Below, in pieces: positions 7,421 to 17,667 of a stretch of 64,000 nt of DNA (positions are counted from its first letter, which is position 1; the number at the start of each line of letters is the position of its first letter). The position numbers and the translations under genes were made by a program. This DNA is from Promethearchaeota archaeon. Lineage in GTDB: Archaea > Asgardarchaeota > Lokiarchaeia > Sigyniarchaeales > SOKP01. Location: assembly GCA_019058445.1 (NCBI GenBank), contig JAHPZA010000006.1, positions 186,001 through 250,000 on the forward strand. Direction: 5' to 3'. The notes below the pieces were generated by a model, which saw only the letters and a program-made list of their open reading frames with translations, did not search any database and had not been told where the DNA came from.

Positions 7421-8548
7421 GTGGCAAGTACGGTAATTGTTGAATTACAAATATATGGTGGAGTTTTAGGGGTTATCGCATGTTTAGTCATGGTTTATGT
7501 TTGTGCTACGAAGCGTCGAGAATTATATCTTTGGTGCGTTGCTTATATTGCTACAGTTATAGGGCAGATTATAGTAGCGATTACCAATTCTCTAAATTCG
7601 GGACAGGATCTTATAGGTAATATTTTTTATGTAGCAGGAGTTACAATAATTTTCATAGCTATTCTAAAAGAATATTCTGAAATATTTCTTAAAGAAAAAA
7701 TGCACTTCTTAAAAAGAAATATAACTATGGCAGCTGTCGCTGTGAGTCCAATCGTGATTGGACTAGAAATTTTTATAGTAATTATGTGTATACTAGGAGC
7801 TGTCTTACTCTTTCGAATTTACTTATATAAAAGAACACCTACGCATGCTTTTTTATGTATCCTTCTCTTGGCGGGTTTCATGACAATAATGTTTACTGTA
7901 CTTGATTCAATTGAAGTAGAGAATATGAGAATTTTCGGCCAAGCGAGCACGATCTTTTTTGATACCTTATTATTGTCAACTGCATGTGTAGCACTTGTTG
8001 AGCAAAAGATTACTAAGACATCATCAGCATTAACAAATGTAATTTCTACTGCTTCAGAGGCAAGTATTAACGTGTCAAATATCGCTACGGAATTAGCGGC
8101 AAGCGCAAGTGAGGTAAACGCCTCCTCCGAAGAGATCGCTTCGACAGTTCAAAACGTCAATCAAGAAGCTCTCACTATCCAAACTTATTCTGATGACTTA
8201 CGGAATGTGATGCAATTAATTAGAAATATTTCAGACCAAACCAATTTATTAGCGTTGAATGCGAGCATTGAAGCAGGCAGGGCAGGTGAGCTTGGAAGAG
8301 GCTTCGCAGTGGTAGCTAATGAAGTTCGTAAATTAGCCGAAGAATCAAAGAAAGCAGTGATGGACACGGGAGAAAAGATTGACGTGATTATAAATAAAAT
8401 TCAAACTACAACAGATGCAATGGAAGGTATAAATGCTTCTACTGAGGAACAAACGGCCTCTATGGAAGAAATTACTTCAACCGCAAATAGATTAGGTACA
8501 TTAGCGGAGGATCTCAAGGATCAATTAACAAATTATGACGAGAATTAA
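7421..8548 (+). CDS. 7TM sensor fused to methyl-accepting (MCP) signalling domain, copy A
   Basis: A 375-residue protein starting with GTG after a clear AAGGGGAT Shine-Dalgarno. Residues 1-200 form about seven membrane helices with a short cytosolic loop ([12 protein letters not shown]). From about residue 210 a compact MCP coiled coil follows directly, without a HAMP domain: [19 protein letters not shown], the hairpin tip [19 protein letters not shown], and the methylation-like [10 protein letters not shown]. Such domains dock CheW and CheA and are adapted by methylation. No CheA, CheW or flagellar/archaellar gene lies in the window, so partners are elsewhere. It is one of five MCP-domain paralogs in 46 kb. 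Confidence 0.88.
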   Translation: MASTVIVELQIYGGVLGVIACLVMVYVCATKRRELYLWCVAYIATVIGQIIVAITNSLNSGQDLIGNIFYVAGVTIIFIAILKEYSEIFLKEKMHFLKRNITMAAVAVSPIVIGLEIFIVIMCILGAVLLFRIYLYKRTPTHAFLCILLLAGFMTIMFTVLDSIEVENMRIFGQASTIFFDTLLLSTACVALVEQKITKTSSALTNVISTASEASINVSNIATELAASASEVNASSEEIASTVQNVNQEALTIQTYSDDLRNVMQLIRNISDQTNLLALNASIEAGRAGELGRGFAVVANEVRKLAEESKKAVMDTGEKIDVIINKIQTTTDAMEGINASTEEQTASMEEITSTANRLGTLAEDLKDQLTNYDEN

Positions 8549-8827
8549 ATATAATTATATATAGAATTTCAAACAAAAACAAATCACTAAGAAGAATAAT
8601 TAAAATCTTTCTTCTAATGGAAAAAAATTTTCTTTTATTTTTACTAATCTTTTTTTAGATTTTTTTCTAATTAATAACGGAGCGATTTCTTTAGCAGATA
8701 GAGCAAAAATTACTAGAAAAATTAATGATTTTAAGTATGTCTACTAACATATCATGGATAATTTTAAATATTAGGAGTTTTACTATATTAAAAATTTATA
8801 TAAAAAACTGTTAAAAGGAGATCAAAA

Positions 8828-9622
8828 ATAGCTGAAATATACCCTGAATTAAGCATAATCGAAGTAGTCCTAGTTATAGCCGCATCAATAATGATGGCGA
8901 TTGTTTATCAAAAGCGACGCGATTTAATTTTTTGGCTTCTTACATATATTACTTTAACAATCGGGGTGGTTATTAGCGCCATAACGGATATAACAAATCC
9001 AGGAGGGGTAGGACATTTTATTAGCAGAATTTTTTACGTAAGTGCGTCATTAATTTTATTCATTGGAGTATTTAAGGAATATTATGAAACATTTTTAAAA
9101 GAAAAGAATGAGAATAATAAAGCTAAACTTGTATTAAGCACAGTTATTGTTGCTATTCCTCTTATTGTTATTTTAGAAATTTTCATAATTATTTGCTGTG
9201 GAATTTGCGCAGCTATGTTACTTCGAATTTCCTTTAAGAAAAAAACATTTACTCATGCGTTCTTAAGTCTATCTATTTTTAATGTGCTACTCAGTTTAAT
9301 TTTAACCGTTATAGAAACTATTGGAGTTGAAGGGATGACCCTATATAGTCTTGGTATGAATATAATCTTCTTTACAACTCTTTTAATTACTGCTATTGTT
9401 GCATTGTTGGATCAGAAAGTTATTGACGCTTCAAATGAAAAAGACTATTTGAAAGATAAATATTCGCATGAACTAGGTAATATTCTCCATACAATTTCTA
9501 TGACTTATGACCTGATTAATGTTAAAGATAATTCTGAAATTAACCTAAATGACTTAGATAAATTAATAAAACTTAAAATAAAAGAAGCTTCAGATCTGGT
9601 AAGATTTATTCGTGGTCTATAG
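8828..9622 (+). CDS. 7TM sensor with bare histidine-kinase-type dimerisation helix; probable ATA start
   Basis: The ORF track starts at ATG 8891, but the frame continues upstream as AEIYPELSI, matching the paralog at 9870 ([10 protein letters not shown]). The codon in start position is ATA at 8828, preceded at normal distance by AAAAGGAG, so either ATA is used or a former GTG/ATG has mutated and a shorter protein starts inside helix 1. Seven TM helices are followed not by an MCP domain but by KYSHELGNILHTISMTYDLI, an H-box-like (HisKA) hairpin. There is no ATP-binding domain after it. It probably dimerises with, or is phosphorylated by, a kinase encoded elsewhere. Confidence 0.7.
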   Translation: MAEIYPELSIIEVVLVIAASIMMAIVYQKRRDLIFWLLTYITLTIGVVISAITDITNPGGVGHFISRIFYVSASLILFIGVFKEYYETFLKEKNENNKAKLVLSTVIVAIPLIVILEIFIIICCGICAAMLLRISFKKKTFTHAFLSLSIFNVLLSLILTVIETIGVEGMTLYSLGMNIIFFTTLLITAIVALLDQKVIDASNEKDYLKDKYSHELGNILHTISMTYDLINVKDNSEINLNDLDKLIKLKIKEASDLVRFIRGL

Positions 9623-9869
9623 CTCTGTAAAATTCAATTTCTCGAATAAAACAAGGTCTTTTACTAATTTCATCCAAATCACTTTGCCATAATGTGTTAC
9701 TCTCATTTCTGATCAGCACGAAATAGTAGAAAAAAAATTAACTTTAAAAGGTATTATTTTAGCTAGAAATTCTAAATTAGAAAAGTTATCTTACTCGGAT
9801 AACAATTTTTCTATTAAATTTTTGTTTCAAATTATTATTTTAATTAATCATTTGAAGGGGATATAAAAA

Positions 9870-11003
9870 GTGGCAGAACCATATCCAGAATTAAGTATAC
9901 TTATTGCAATTTTAGGAGTTTCTGCATCACTCATTATGACATTAGTCTATCTTAAAAGGCGCGAACTATTGCTAATGTTTATAGCTTATATTATCACGGC
10001 AATTGGAGTAGTAATTAGCGTTGCTAGTGAGTTAACAGATCCAGGGGGCCCTGGACATTTAGTTAGTAGAATATTTTACATGATAGCAATTATAGCATTG
10101 TTTATTTCGGTTTTTAAGGAATATTACGCCGAATTCATTAATCAAAAAATCGATAAAAATCTAGTTAAATATACAATGATTGCTGCTGCTACTACATTCA
10201 GTCCTGCTGTAATAAGTTTAGAATTAATGGTCATAATATTTAGCGGAACAAGTGCGATGATGTTATTAAGGTTATATTGGAAAAAAAGAAATGCGGCCCA
10301 TGCTTTTTTATGTTTTTCTTTGTTAACTGTATTACTTTACTTAATTTTACTAGTTATCGAATCATTTGGAGTTGAAGAGATAAGATTACTTGCTCAAGGT
10401 GTAAATATAATCTTTTTTACAATGCTTTTAGTTTCAGCTGTAGTAGCTTTATTAGATCAAAGAATCATGAACTCAATGGATTCTTTAAAAAATGTAATTA
10501 GTGTTGCCTCAGACACAAGCGTTAATGTTTCAAACATCGCTACGGAATTGGCAGCAAGTGCGAGTGAGGTAAACGCCTCATCCGAAGAAATCGCCTCGAC
10601 AGTTCAGAATGTCAACCAAGAAGCTTTAACCATTCAAAATTATTCTGATGATTTACGCAATGTAATGCAATTAATTAGAAATATTTCTGATCAAACTAAT
10701 CTACTCGCATTAAATGCCAGCATCGAAGCAGGAAGGGCAGGAGAGTTAGGACGAGGCTTTGCAGTGGTAGCTGATGAGGTTCGCAAACTAGCCGAAGAAT
10801 CGAAGAAAGCAGTCATGGATACTGGAAACAAAATCGATGTCATAATCGAAAAAATTCGCTCCACAACTGAATCAATGGAGGGAATAAATGCTTCCACTGA
10901 AGAACAGACTGCCTCTATGGAAGAGATCACTTCAACCGCAAATAGGTTAGGCACATTAGCAGAGGATCTAAAAGATCAATTAATTAATTATGAAGAAAAC
11001 TAA
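9870..11003 (+). CDS. 7TM sensor fused to MCP signalling domain, copy B
   Basis: A 377-residue paralog of the 7421 protein, with GTG start after GAAGGGGAT. Its membrane half (residues 1-200) is closer to the 8828 protein, sharing [15 protein letters not shown]-type loops, while its MCP half is nearly identical to that of the 7421 protein, including [10 protein letters not shown] and the tip [19 protein letters not shown]. This mosaic suggests recombination between neighbours. It lacks a HAMP domain. The gene is convergent with the giant kinase at 11050. Confidence 0.88.
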   Translation: MAEPYPELSILIAILGVSASLIMTLVYLKRRELLLMFIAYIITAIGVVISVASELTDPGGPGHLVSRIFYMIAIIALFISVFKEYYAEFINQKIDKNLVKYTMIAAATTFSPAVISLELMVIIFSGTSAMMLLRLYWKKRNAAHAFLCFSLLTVLLYLILLVIESFGVEEIRLLAQGVNIIFFTMLLVSAVVALLDQRIMNSMDSLKNVISVASDTSVNVSNIATELAASASEVNASSEEIASTVQNVNQEALTIQNYSDDLRNVMQLIRNISDQTNLLALNASIEAGRAGELGRGFAVVADEVRKLAEESKKAVMDTGNKIDVIIEKIRSTTESMEGINASTEEQTASMEEITSTANRLGTLAEDLKDQLINYEEN

Positions 11004-11049
11004 AGATATATCTTAATTAATTTACTTTTAATTTTTTTATTTTCATTTC

Positions 11050-14000
11050 TTATCTTTTGTTCAATCTTATAGTAAATGTAGTTCCCTTATTTCTCCCCTC
11101 AGATTTTACCAAAATTTCACCGTTGTGTAGATCAACAATATGTTTTGAGATAAATAAACCGAGACCTGAACCTTCAATATCTACATCTAATCCCTTACCA
11201 TACCGCTCTATTTTGCCAAATTTTTCAAATAATTTTTTCTTTTCCTCGTCGGTCAAGCCAACTCCGGTATCTTTTATCTGAATTTCAATATATTCCGGAT
11301 TTTCATTTGTACTTATAAATATCATACCTTCTGTTGGAGTATTCTTTATAGCATTTGATATTATATTAGTGAGAACCTGTTCAAGACGTAATTTATCGAC
11401 TTTATGATAAATTTTATCAGGCAAATTTAATTTTAAGGTGAGTTGTCGACTACTTATTAAATAAATCATCTCCTCAACGCATTCATTGATTAGTTCCACA
11501 AGATTTTCCATATTTAAATTTAATTTTAATTTTTGGATTGTTATTTTTGATACATCTAATAAATTCTCAATCAACGACTTTAATCTAAAACATCCCTTAT
11601 AAATGGTTTGAATCAGTTGTGTAATATTTCCATCAAATTTATTCTCATATTGTTTTAAAAGAATTTCAGATGCCATATAAGTAGAGGTTAAAGGAGTCTT
11701 TAACTCATGAGAGACACGTGTAATTATATCTTCCCTCATTTCATCAAGTTCCTTTAATTTTTTTATTTCTTCGAGTATAAGTCTTTCTGCTTCTTTCTTT
11801 TCTGTAATATCTATTATAACCTCAATTGCTTTATTAGTTGTTCCATCAGCATTAGGAATCGGAGCAGAAAAGATTTCATAATTCCTATTATCAACAGCAG
11901 ATTGTTCTATATGTTCAATAGTATTAGTGTTTATCGATTTCATTACAGGACAAACTTCACACGGCTCCTTTGACTCCATATATTTTTCATAACATAATTT
12001 ACCAATAAAATCTCCAAATCTTTCCTTCATTGTTTCATTCATATATTGAACTTTATAGTCATCTCCAATTATATCAATACCTAATCCTGCACTCGTTAAA
12101 CCATCAATTATTGCTTTTAATTTATCTCTCTCTGTTTTTAATGCTTTTTCTGCCTGCTTACGTTCAGTAATATCTACAATCATAGAACGTGATTGAATGA
12201 TGTTTCCCTCTTGATCTAAAATGGGATTTACAGTTAAACTTATCCAAACAAGCTCATCATTTTTTTTTTTCATTTGGAGTTCTTCATCTTGAATAAGTTC
12301 GCCTTTTAAAAATCGTTTAAAAAGTTGTTTAGCTTTAGCTAATCCATTATCATTATCAGCATATAAATCAAAAATATTTTTATTTACTAACTCTTCTTTT
12401 GAATATCCTAAAAGTCTTACTGCTGCTTTATTACAAAGCTGAATTGTTTTATCAACCCCTATTGAAAAATAGGCATTTGGAGCTTCTTCATAAAGATCTT
12501 GATATAATCGTTCAGATTCTTTCAATTTTTGTTCTACTTTCTTTTGTTCTGTTATATCTCGACAGATTGAATGAAAATAAGTTTTATCTTTTAGTACCAT
12601 AGTTCTTATTCTAACAAAGATATTCCTAATATATCCATTTTTGGTTCTGAAAGTTGTTTCAAAGTCATCAAATCCTTTATTTTTAATAATGTTAATATGC
12701 TTAATCATATCATCCTTGTCTTCACTTGCTTCATAATCTGAAAGTTTTAGTTTAGTGAATTCTTCTTCAGTATATCCTAAAATTCGACAGAGACTCTTGT
12801 TAAATTCAATTGCTTGTAAACTGTCTGGATCTAGTATCATTACTCCATCTGGAGATTGTTCAAATAACATTCGATATCTTTCTTCTGAATCTCTTAATTT
12901 TTGATCCAGTTTCATTTTTTCTGTCATGTCTTGGTATACTGCAACTATTTCTCCCGAAGGTATTTTGTATACATAATTTTCCCTCCACCCTTGAATTCGT
13001 TGATCTTCATATAAAGTAATGGGATGATGTTCTGGAACTCCCGTCTTCCAAACCCTTTTAAATACGTCAAGGAGTCCAAACTCATGAACTCCGGGAAACA
13101 TTTCGCATATTGTTTTACCTAGTAATTCATCTCGTGTTATTTGATCTGCCTTTTCAGCTGCTTTATTGTAGTCCCTAAACATAAAATCAGTTCCATCTTT
13201 GACAGCTTGATAAACAGCAACACATTCATTTAAATTTTCAACCAATTCTCGATATCTCTCTTCTGAATCGGTCAATTCTTGAAAATATAACCAATTACTT
13301 AATGAGTCACTAATTCGATGAGAAATCTCAGTAAATAATTCCTTTTCATACTCACTCCAAACACGAGGATATGAACATTGATGAATCCCAAATTCCCAAG
13401 GAGCACCAATTTTTGGATGAATAGCTACAGTTAGCATTGATTTGATATTAAATTGATCCCATGTTTCTCCTTTAGGGAAATCAAAAGCTTTTCCCGGTCC
13501 AAAAGCAATAGGACCATTGGAATCCAATAGATACCGAGTAATTTGAAGAACCTCAGGTCTCATTGGCAATCTTTTTCCGATCGAAAAGATACCTGGATAT
13601 TCTGGCTTAGTTGCTTCCATGGGAACTTCAAAACAATCTGCTTCAAGTTCTAATGGATACCTCAAGAAAGCTCTATCACAGTCAAAAACAAAAAGAATAG
13701 CATTTAGGAGAAAATTCAAAAGTTCTTCAAGGGTATGAATACTGTTAATTGAAGAATTAATGTATTGCAGATCATTAAGAAATCTAATATATTTTTTATC
13801 GCTCTCTGCAATCTCTTGTTCTCTCTTTTTTAATAAGCCCCACATGCTTTCCATGAATAAGGTTAGTTGTCTAACGTCATTCTGATCGTAGGGATTATCT
13901 TTATTACCAACACCTAATATCGCTACAATCTTTTCTCCATCAAATACTGGAATACTCATGTGCCTTATTACAGGAAAATGTCCTTCTGGGTAACCCTTTT

Positions 14001-14766
14001 TATTAGAGATATTTTGATAATCATTATGTATTACAGGTTTTCTCATTCGAAACGCGTCTGCCCATATTCCAGCATCTTCAATTGGATAATGCGTAACTTC
14101 CTCCGAATAGCATTGGTTCATAACATTTTTTGACCATAAATATAATTGAATAGTATTCTGATCTTCATTAACAAAATGAAGGTATCCTACTTTGCTATTG
14201 GTCAATCTAACACATTCTTCTAAAGCAAACTCTGTAATATCCTTTTTTGAAGCACTTTTCATCTGACTAAGTTTTAATAAACTATTAAGTCGTTCTTCAT
14301 CTAATTTTAGAGCATTAATTGTATTTTTAAGTTTAGTAATATCATGAAATATTTTCAATTTAGAGATTGTACCATCAATGTTTTTCAAAGGTGTTTCAGT
14401 AATATCATAGATTTTTTGATTAATATCAAAATATTTTTCTGATCTAATTGTTTTTCCCTCAAGAATATCTGACATCTTACACCATGGGCAAGGTTCTGAA
14501 CGTTCATAAGTATATTCATAACACTTCTTATTCTTTGGAGAACCAAATTCTTTTATCATTATTGGATTTACATATTCGATATTATAGGATTGATCTACAA
14601 TATAAATCCCATCCATTATTGAATTTAAAATATTAATAAGATTATCTCTCTCATTATTTATTTTTACTTCTGATTCTTTTGATATTTCTTCAGTTTCTTT
14701 ATTCTCAGTTATGTCTGCAATCTTCTTTAAAAAAGACCCAGTATTTACTTCTGGATGTTTAGACAT
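11050..14766 (-). CDS. Giant multi-PAS/GAF sensor histidine kinase
   Basis: A 1238-residue soluble hybrid-free histidine kinase. In order: a PAS domain with a cysteine motif (EPCPWC, about residue 93), two GAF-like domains (about 160-310 and 340-490, the first with LGVGNKDNPYDQND), then four PAS domains, the last with a second cysteine motif (EPCEVC). The C-terminus has the H-box VSHELKTPL (His about 1020), the N-box VLTNIISNAIKNTP, and ATP-lid motifs DTGVGL and GSGLGLFISKHIV. No TM segment and no receiver domain are present. The CxxC-bearing PAS domains suggest a metal or redox input. The receiver at 16679 is a candidate partner nearby. All kinase residues look intact. Confidence 0.92.
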   Translation of the reverse strand: MSKHPEVNTGSFLKKIADITENKETEEISKESEVKINNERDNLINILNSIMDGIYIVDQSYNIEYVNPIMIKEFGSPKNKKCYEYTYERSEPCPWCKMSDILEGKTIRSEKYFDINQKIYDITETPLKNIDGTISKLKIFHDITKLKNTINALKLDEERLNSLLKLSQMKSASKKDITEFALEECVRLTNSKVGYLHFVNEDQNTIQLYLWSKNVMNQCYSEEVTHYPIEDAGIWADAFRMRKPVIHNDYQNISNKKGYPEGHFPVIRHMSIPVFDGEKIVAILGVGNKDNPYDQNDVRQLTLFMESMWGLLKKREQEIAESDKKYIRFLNDLQYINSSINSIHTLEELLNFLLNAILFVFDCDRAFLRYPLELEADCFEVPMEATKPEYPGIFSIGKRLPMRPEVLQITRYLLDSNGPIAFGPGKAFDFPKGETWDQFNIKSMLTVAIHPKIGAPWEFGIHQCSYPRVWSEYEKELFTEISHRISDSLSNWLYFQELTDSEERYRELVENLNECVAVYQAVKDGTDFMFRDYNKAAEKADQITRDELLGKTICEMFPGVHEFGLLDVFKRVWKTGVPEHHPITLYEDQRIQGWRENYVYKIPSGEIVAVYQDMTEKMKLDQKLRDSEERYRMLFEQSPDGVMILDPDSLQAIEFNKSLCRILGYTEEEFTKLKLSDYEASEDKDDMIKHINIIKNKGFDDFETTFRTKNGYIRNIFVRIRTMVLKDKTYFHSICRDITEQKKVEQKLKESERLYQDLYEEAPNAYFSIGVDKTIQLCNKAAVRLLGYSKEELVNKNIFDLYADNDNGLAKAKQLFKRFLKGELIQDEELQMKKKNDELVWISLTVNPILDQEGNIIQSRSMIVDITERKQAEKALKTERDKLKAIIDGLTSAGLGIDIIGDDYKVQYMNETMKERFGDFIGKLCYEKYMESKEPCEVCPVMKSINTNTIEHIEQSAVDNRNYEIFSAPIPNADGTTNKAIEVIIDITEKKEAERLILEEIKKLKELDEMREDIITRVSHELKTPLTSTYMASEILLKQYENKFDGNITQLIQTIYKGCFRLKSLIENLLDVSKITIQKLKLNLNMENLVELINECVEEMIYLISSRQLTLKLNLPDKIYHKVDKLRLEQVLTNIISNAIKNTPTEGMIFISTNENPEYIEIQIKDTGVGLTDEEKKKLFEKFGKIERYGKGLDVDIEGSGLGLFISKHIVDLHNGEILVKSEGRNKGTTFTIRLNKR

Positions 14767-15186
14767 TTTTATCCTCTCTTTTTAAAAACAGATGGTTGAA
14801 ATCTTCAATTCTTTTTAACTTTATTATCTTATAAAAAAAAATTATTGATATTTCTGATCATTACCTTCAAAAAACAAGAATTATATAAGGTTTTGGATAG
14901 AAATGTTAAATCTAAAAAATAATTCAGTTAAAATAATTTGAGTTAAAAATTGTATATTTCATTAAAAAATATGAGTTAAAATATTTTAAATTTTAAACCT
15001 AAGCACTAATACAAAATCTAAGTACAAAACATTAGAATTTTCTTAAAAAAAGTAATTAATTAGATCCTCATAAGAAAAATATGGATATAGTTTTAAAATC
15101 AAATATACTCGCAAAAAATGAGTAAATATAGTGAATTATTAAATCAAAAAAAAGGATTAATTATATAATTCAGTAAAAAAATTATC

Positions 15187-15312
15187 TTAATTAGATTTAA
15201 AGGAAGGTAGATTCTCATCCTTTTTTATTTTCTTAATCATATCTAGGTTTTTCCAAATAATGTCACAGCTATTGTTTATTGAATTGAAAATTTTAAGCAA
15301 TTTATTCAACAT
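15187..15312 (-). CDS. Possible small ORF of 41 codons in a gene-poor gap
   Basis: The gap 14767-15397 has no confident gene. On the minus strand an ATG at 15312 opens 41 codons (MLNKLLKIFNSINNSCDIIW...) ending at 15187. The residues are mixed charged and hydrophobic, unlike a random AT-rich translation, and it could be a small protein or the 3' remnant of a signalling gene. The remainder of the gap, 14767-15186, is A/T-rich with repeated GAGTTAAAA-like words and shows nothing recognisable. Confidence 0.25.
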   Translation of the reverse strand: MLNKLLKIFNSINNSCDIIWKNLDMIKKIKKDENLPSFKSN

Positions 15313-15397
15313 ATCTTCAAAACTACGAGAGTAATTAGTATTTCAATTAAAATTAAAAAAAAAATTTCATAAGAAAAATCTTTTTTAAGTCAATAAA

Positions 15398-16243
15398 TTA
15401 TTTTTCATTTTTCATAATTAAGGAATTTTTTAAATCTTCAGAGAGGGTTCCTAATCTGTTTGCAGTGGCAGATATTTCTTCCATAGAAGCCGTTTGCTCT
15501 TCTGTAGATGCACTAATCCCTTCCATTGAACCTGTCGCTCCTTGAATCTTATTAATAATTCTATCTATTCTCTGACCTGTATTCATGATGGCATTTTTTG
15601 ATTCTTCGGCCAATTTGCGAACCTCATCAGCGACCACTGCGAAGCCTCGCCCATGTTCTCCTGCCCTTCCTGCTTCGATGCTGGCATTTAATGCGAGTAA
15701 ATTAGTTTGATCAGAAATATCTGTAATTAATTTCATTATATTACGTAAATCATCTGTGGAAGCCATGACTTCTTGAGTATCGCGAGAAATTTCTGAAACT
15801 GTTGAGGCGATTTCTTCGGATGAGGCGTTTACTTCACTGGCACTTGCAGCTAATTCTGTTGCGATATTTGCAACGTTTATAGAACTTTCTGTTGATTTTA
15901 TTATTAAATTCTCTAAAGTAGAGTTAGTTCTAACAATGATCTTGCAGGTGTATTCTATTAGTAAAATTACTACAACAATGCCAATAGAATATAATATTAT
16001 TGCAGATATCCACGAATTGTTGAAAGTTACCCCTTGAAGAAACGTTATAAATGAGATAAACACTAAGGACGCACTCATTAAGAACGCAACTTTATAATGC
16101 AGTTGACGGATATCTCTATTAAATCGAAAATAAAAATATAAGGCAAAGAAGATCATACATATACTTAATAACAAAAAGTTTAGGTTATTGTGATACCCTG
16201 CGCTGTTCCATAATTCATTATCTTGAAAGATTATTTTTATCAC
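15398..16243 (-). CDS. Short-membrane-domain MCP signalling protein
   Basis: A 281-residue MCP-type protein with GTG start. Only about 95 residues of membrane sequence (three to four helices, with the loop [14 protein letters not shown]) precede the signalling coiled coil, against about 200 residues in the other paralogs. The MCP part has [23 protein letters not shown], the tip [23 protein letters not shown] and the [10 protein letters not shown] methylation-like segment. It may be an N-terminally reduced paralog with a different input. It is divergent from the receiver protein at 16679. Confidence 0.85.
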   Translation of the reverse strand: MIKIIFQDNELWNSAGYHNNLNFLLLSICMIFFALYFYFRFNRDIRQLHYKVAFLMSASLVFISFITFLQGVTFNNSWISAIILYSIGIVVVILLIEYTCKIIVRTNSTLENLIIKSTESSINVANIATELAASASEVNASSEEIASTVSEISRDTQEVMASTDDLRNIMKLITDISDQTNLLALNASIEAGRAGEHGRGFAVVADEVRKLAEESKNAIMNTGQRIDRIINKIQGATGSMEGISASTEEQTASMEEISATANRLGTLSEDLKNSLIMKNEK

Positions 16244-16503
16244 CTTTTGAGTCTTTTCTGAATTTACATTCTATCAATTTTGTTTTATAAAAGACATTTT
16301 TAATTGTAATCAATAGTGTAGAAAATGATATTTTTGTGTATAATTAAAAATAATATCACTTTTTATTAGTAGTAATTTAATTCATATTTAAAAGTATTTT
16401 TTTTTAAGATTAAACGTGTTATTGTAAATAAAACCTATACTAAATTTCAATTCTTAAAGAATAATGGAAACACTTAAAAATAAATATCATTTTTACTCAT
16501 ATA

Positions 16504-16600
16504 TAAAATCGTGGCTTTGCACATAAAGTCAGGATTATACACTCTAGATAGAAAATCACCTTTCTTTCACATTTAAGGGGAAGGCCCCATTTTTTTAAAG
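16504..16600 (+). ncRNA. Candidate small RNA ending in a GC hairpin and U-run
   Basis: The 435-base gap between divergent genes 15398 and 16679 contains a less AT-biased block around 16510-16560 ending in GGGG-AAGG-CCCC followed by a run of T (about 16577-16597). This is the form of an intrinsic terminator on the plus strand, yet no gene lies just upstream on that strand. A short untranslated transcript is one explanation. No known RNA family was recognised. Confidence 0.25.
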
Positions 16601-16678
16601 TTTATTTAAATATAAGAAAATTTAAATATATGTAAAATCGATTTAATATGTATAAAAAGAAGTAATAATCTAGAATGG

Positions 16679-17578
16679 GTGAGAATTATTTCCGATAAGA
16701 CAAAGATATCAGAAGAAGTTAAAAAAAAATATGAAGAAGAAACGGGGAAAAAGGCATATTGGCATGGTCAACTTACTAAAAGTTTTAAAAAATGGCAGAG
16801 AGGTGAAAAAGTATATTATATTAATCAAGAACGAGTCTCTTTGTATGTTCCGGAAGGTGTAAAAGACCAATGGGAAAAATTTGCCAAGCACACTAAATTT
16901 AAGACAATTTCGGCCTTAGTTAGAGAAGCTCTGGATTTTTTTATTAAGCTTTATTCAAAACTTAATATTGATCAGAAAGAGGGCTTTGATATTCTTTCAG
17001 GTCTTTCTTATGAATTTAAAGAACCACTAACTTTGATTAAAGTCAACTTACAGATTTTAAAAAAGGTTTATAGTAAAAGTTTAAATGAAGATGTTGTTCA
17101 GATTATTAATTCTGTTTTGGAGTATTACCAAATCCTTGAAAATAAGATTATAGATTATTTAGATCGACCCAAAATCGAACAAACTAAAGAAATTAAAGCT
17201 GAAAATATACAATATGACATTTTTCTTGTAGAGGATGATAATGAAACGCGCAAAGTTCTAACAAACTATTTTAAAACTTTAAATATTTCTTGTAAAGGTA
17301 TTGCTGAGGGATTCAGTGTATTTAATGAGTTGAAAATTAATGTTCCCAGATTAATACTTCTGGATATTTTATTACCAGACATGAGTGGGGATGATATATT
17401 AAGGGATCTTAATTCAGATAAAAATTATAGCAAAATTCCAGTATACTTCATTACAGCAATACCCGAACATAAAGTAAAAAAAATGGCTGAAGAACTGGGA
17501 GCGACAGGATACATTTTAAAACCCTTTAACTTAAGTGACTTCGATGAAATAATTCAATATTTAAAAAATGAAAAATAA
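16679..17578 (+). CDS. Ribbon-helix-helix / degenerate HisKA / receiver domain regulator
   Basis: A 299-residue protein with GTG start. Residues about 1-48 are a charged helical region (EEVKKKYEEETGKK). Residues 49-90 look like a ribbon-helix-helix DNA-binding fold (VSLYVPEGVKDQWEKF...ISALVREALDFF). Residues 105-160 resemble a HisKA helix pair, but the phospho-histidine position reads LSYEFKEPLT, tyrosine instead of histidine. Residues 180-299 are a receiver domain with acidic pair EDD, phospho-Asp in LLDILLPDMSGD, Thr in FITAIP and Lys in YILKPF. It probably binds DNA as a phosphorylation-controlled regulator, perhaps served by the kinase at 11050. The combination is unusual. Confidence 0.75.
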   Translation: MRIISDKTKISEEVKKKYEEETGKKAYWHGQLTKSFKKWQRGEKVYYINQERVSLYVPEGVKDQWEKFAKHTKFKTISALVREALDFFIKLYSKLNIDQKEGFDILSGLSYEFKEPLTLIKVNLQILKKVYSKSLNEDVVQIINSVLEYYQILENKIIDYLDRPKIEQTKEIKAENIQYDIFLVEDDNETRKVLTNYFKTLNISCKGIAEGFSVFNELKINVPRLILLDILLPDMSGDDILRDLNSDKNYSKIPVYFITAIPEHKVKKMAEELGATGYILKPFNLSDFDEIIQYLKNEK

Positions 17579-17667
17579 AACTTATTTAAAATCAGTTTTG
17601 GCTAATATATTAACTGCTTGCTCAATTTAATCTAAATTTACTTATGAAATCCGAGTTCTAAAATAAT

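Noticed and set aside
8680-8750. Plus-strand stretch reading NNGAISLADRAKITRKINDF between two receptor genes
   Set aside because: It has no start codon or ribosome site and is only about 25 codons long; possibly a remnant but not supportable.
9606-9719. Minus-strand ORF of 37 codons with a protein-like sequence (ESNTLWQSDLDEISKRP) overlapping the end of the 8828 gene
   Set aside because: It begins with GTG without a ribosome site, is antisense at its 3' end to a real gene and matches no family I recognise; at most a gene remnant.
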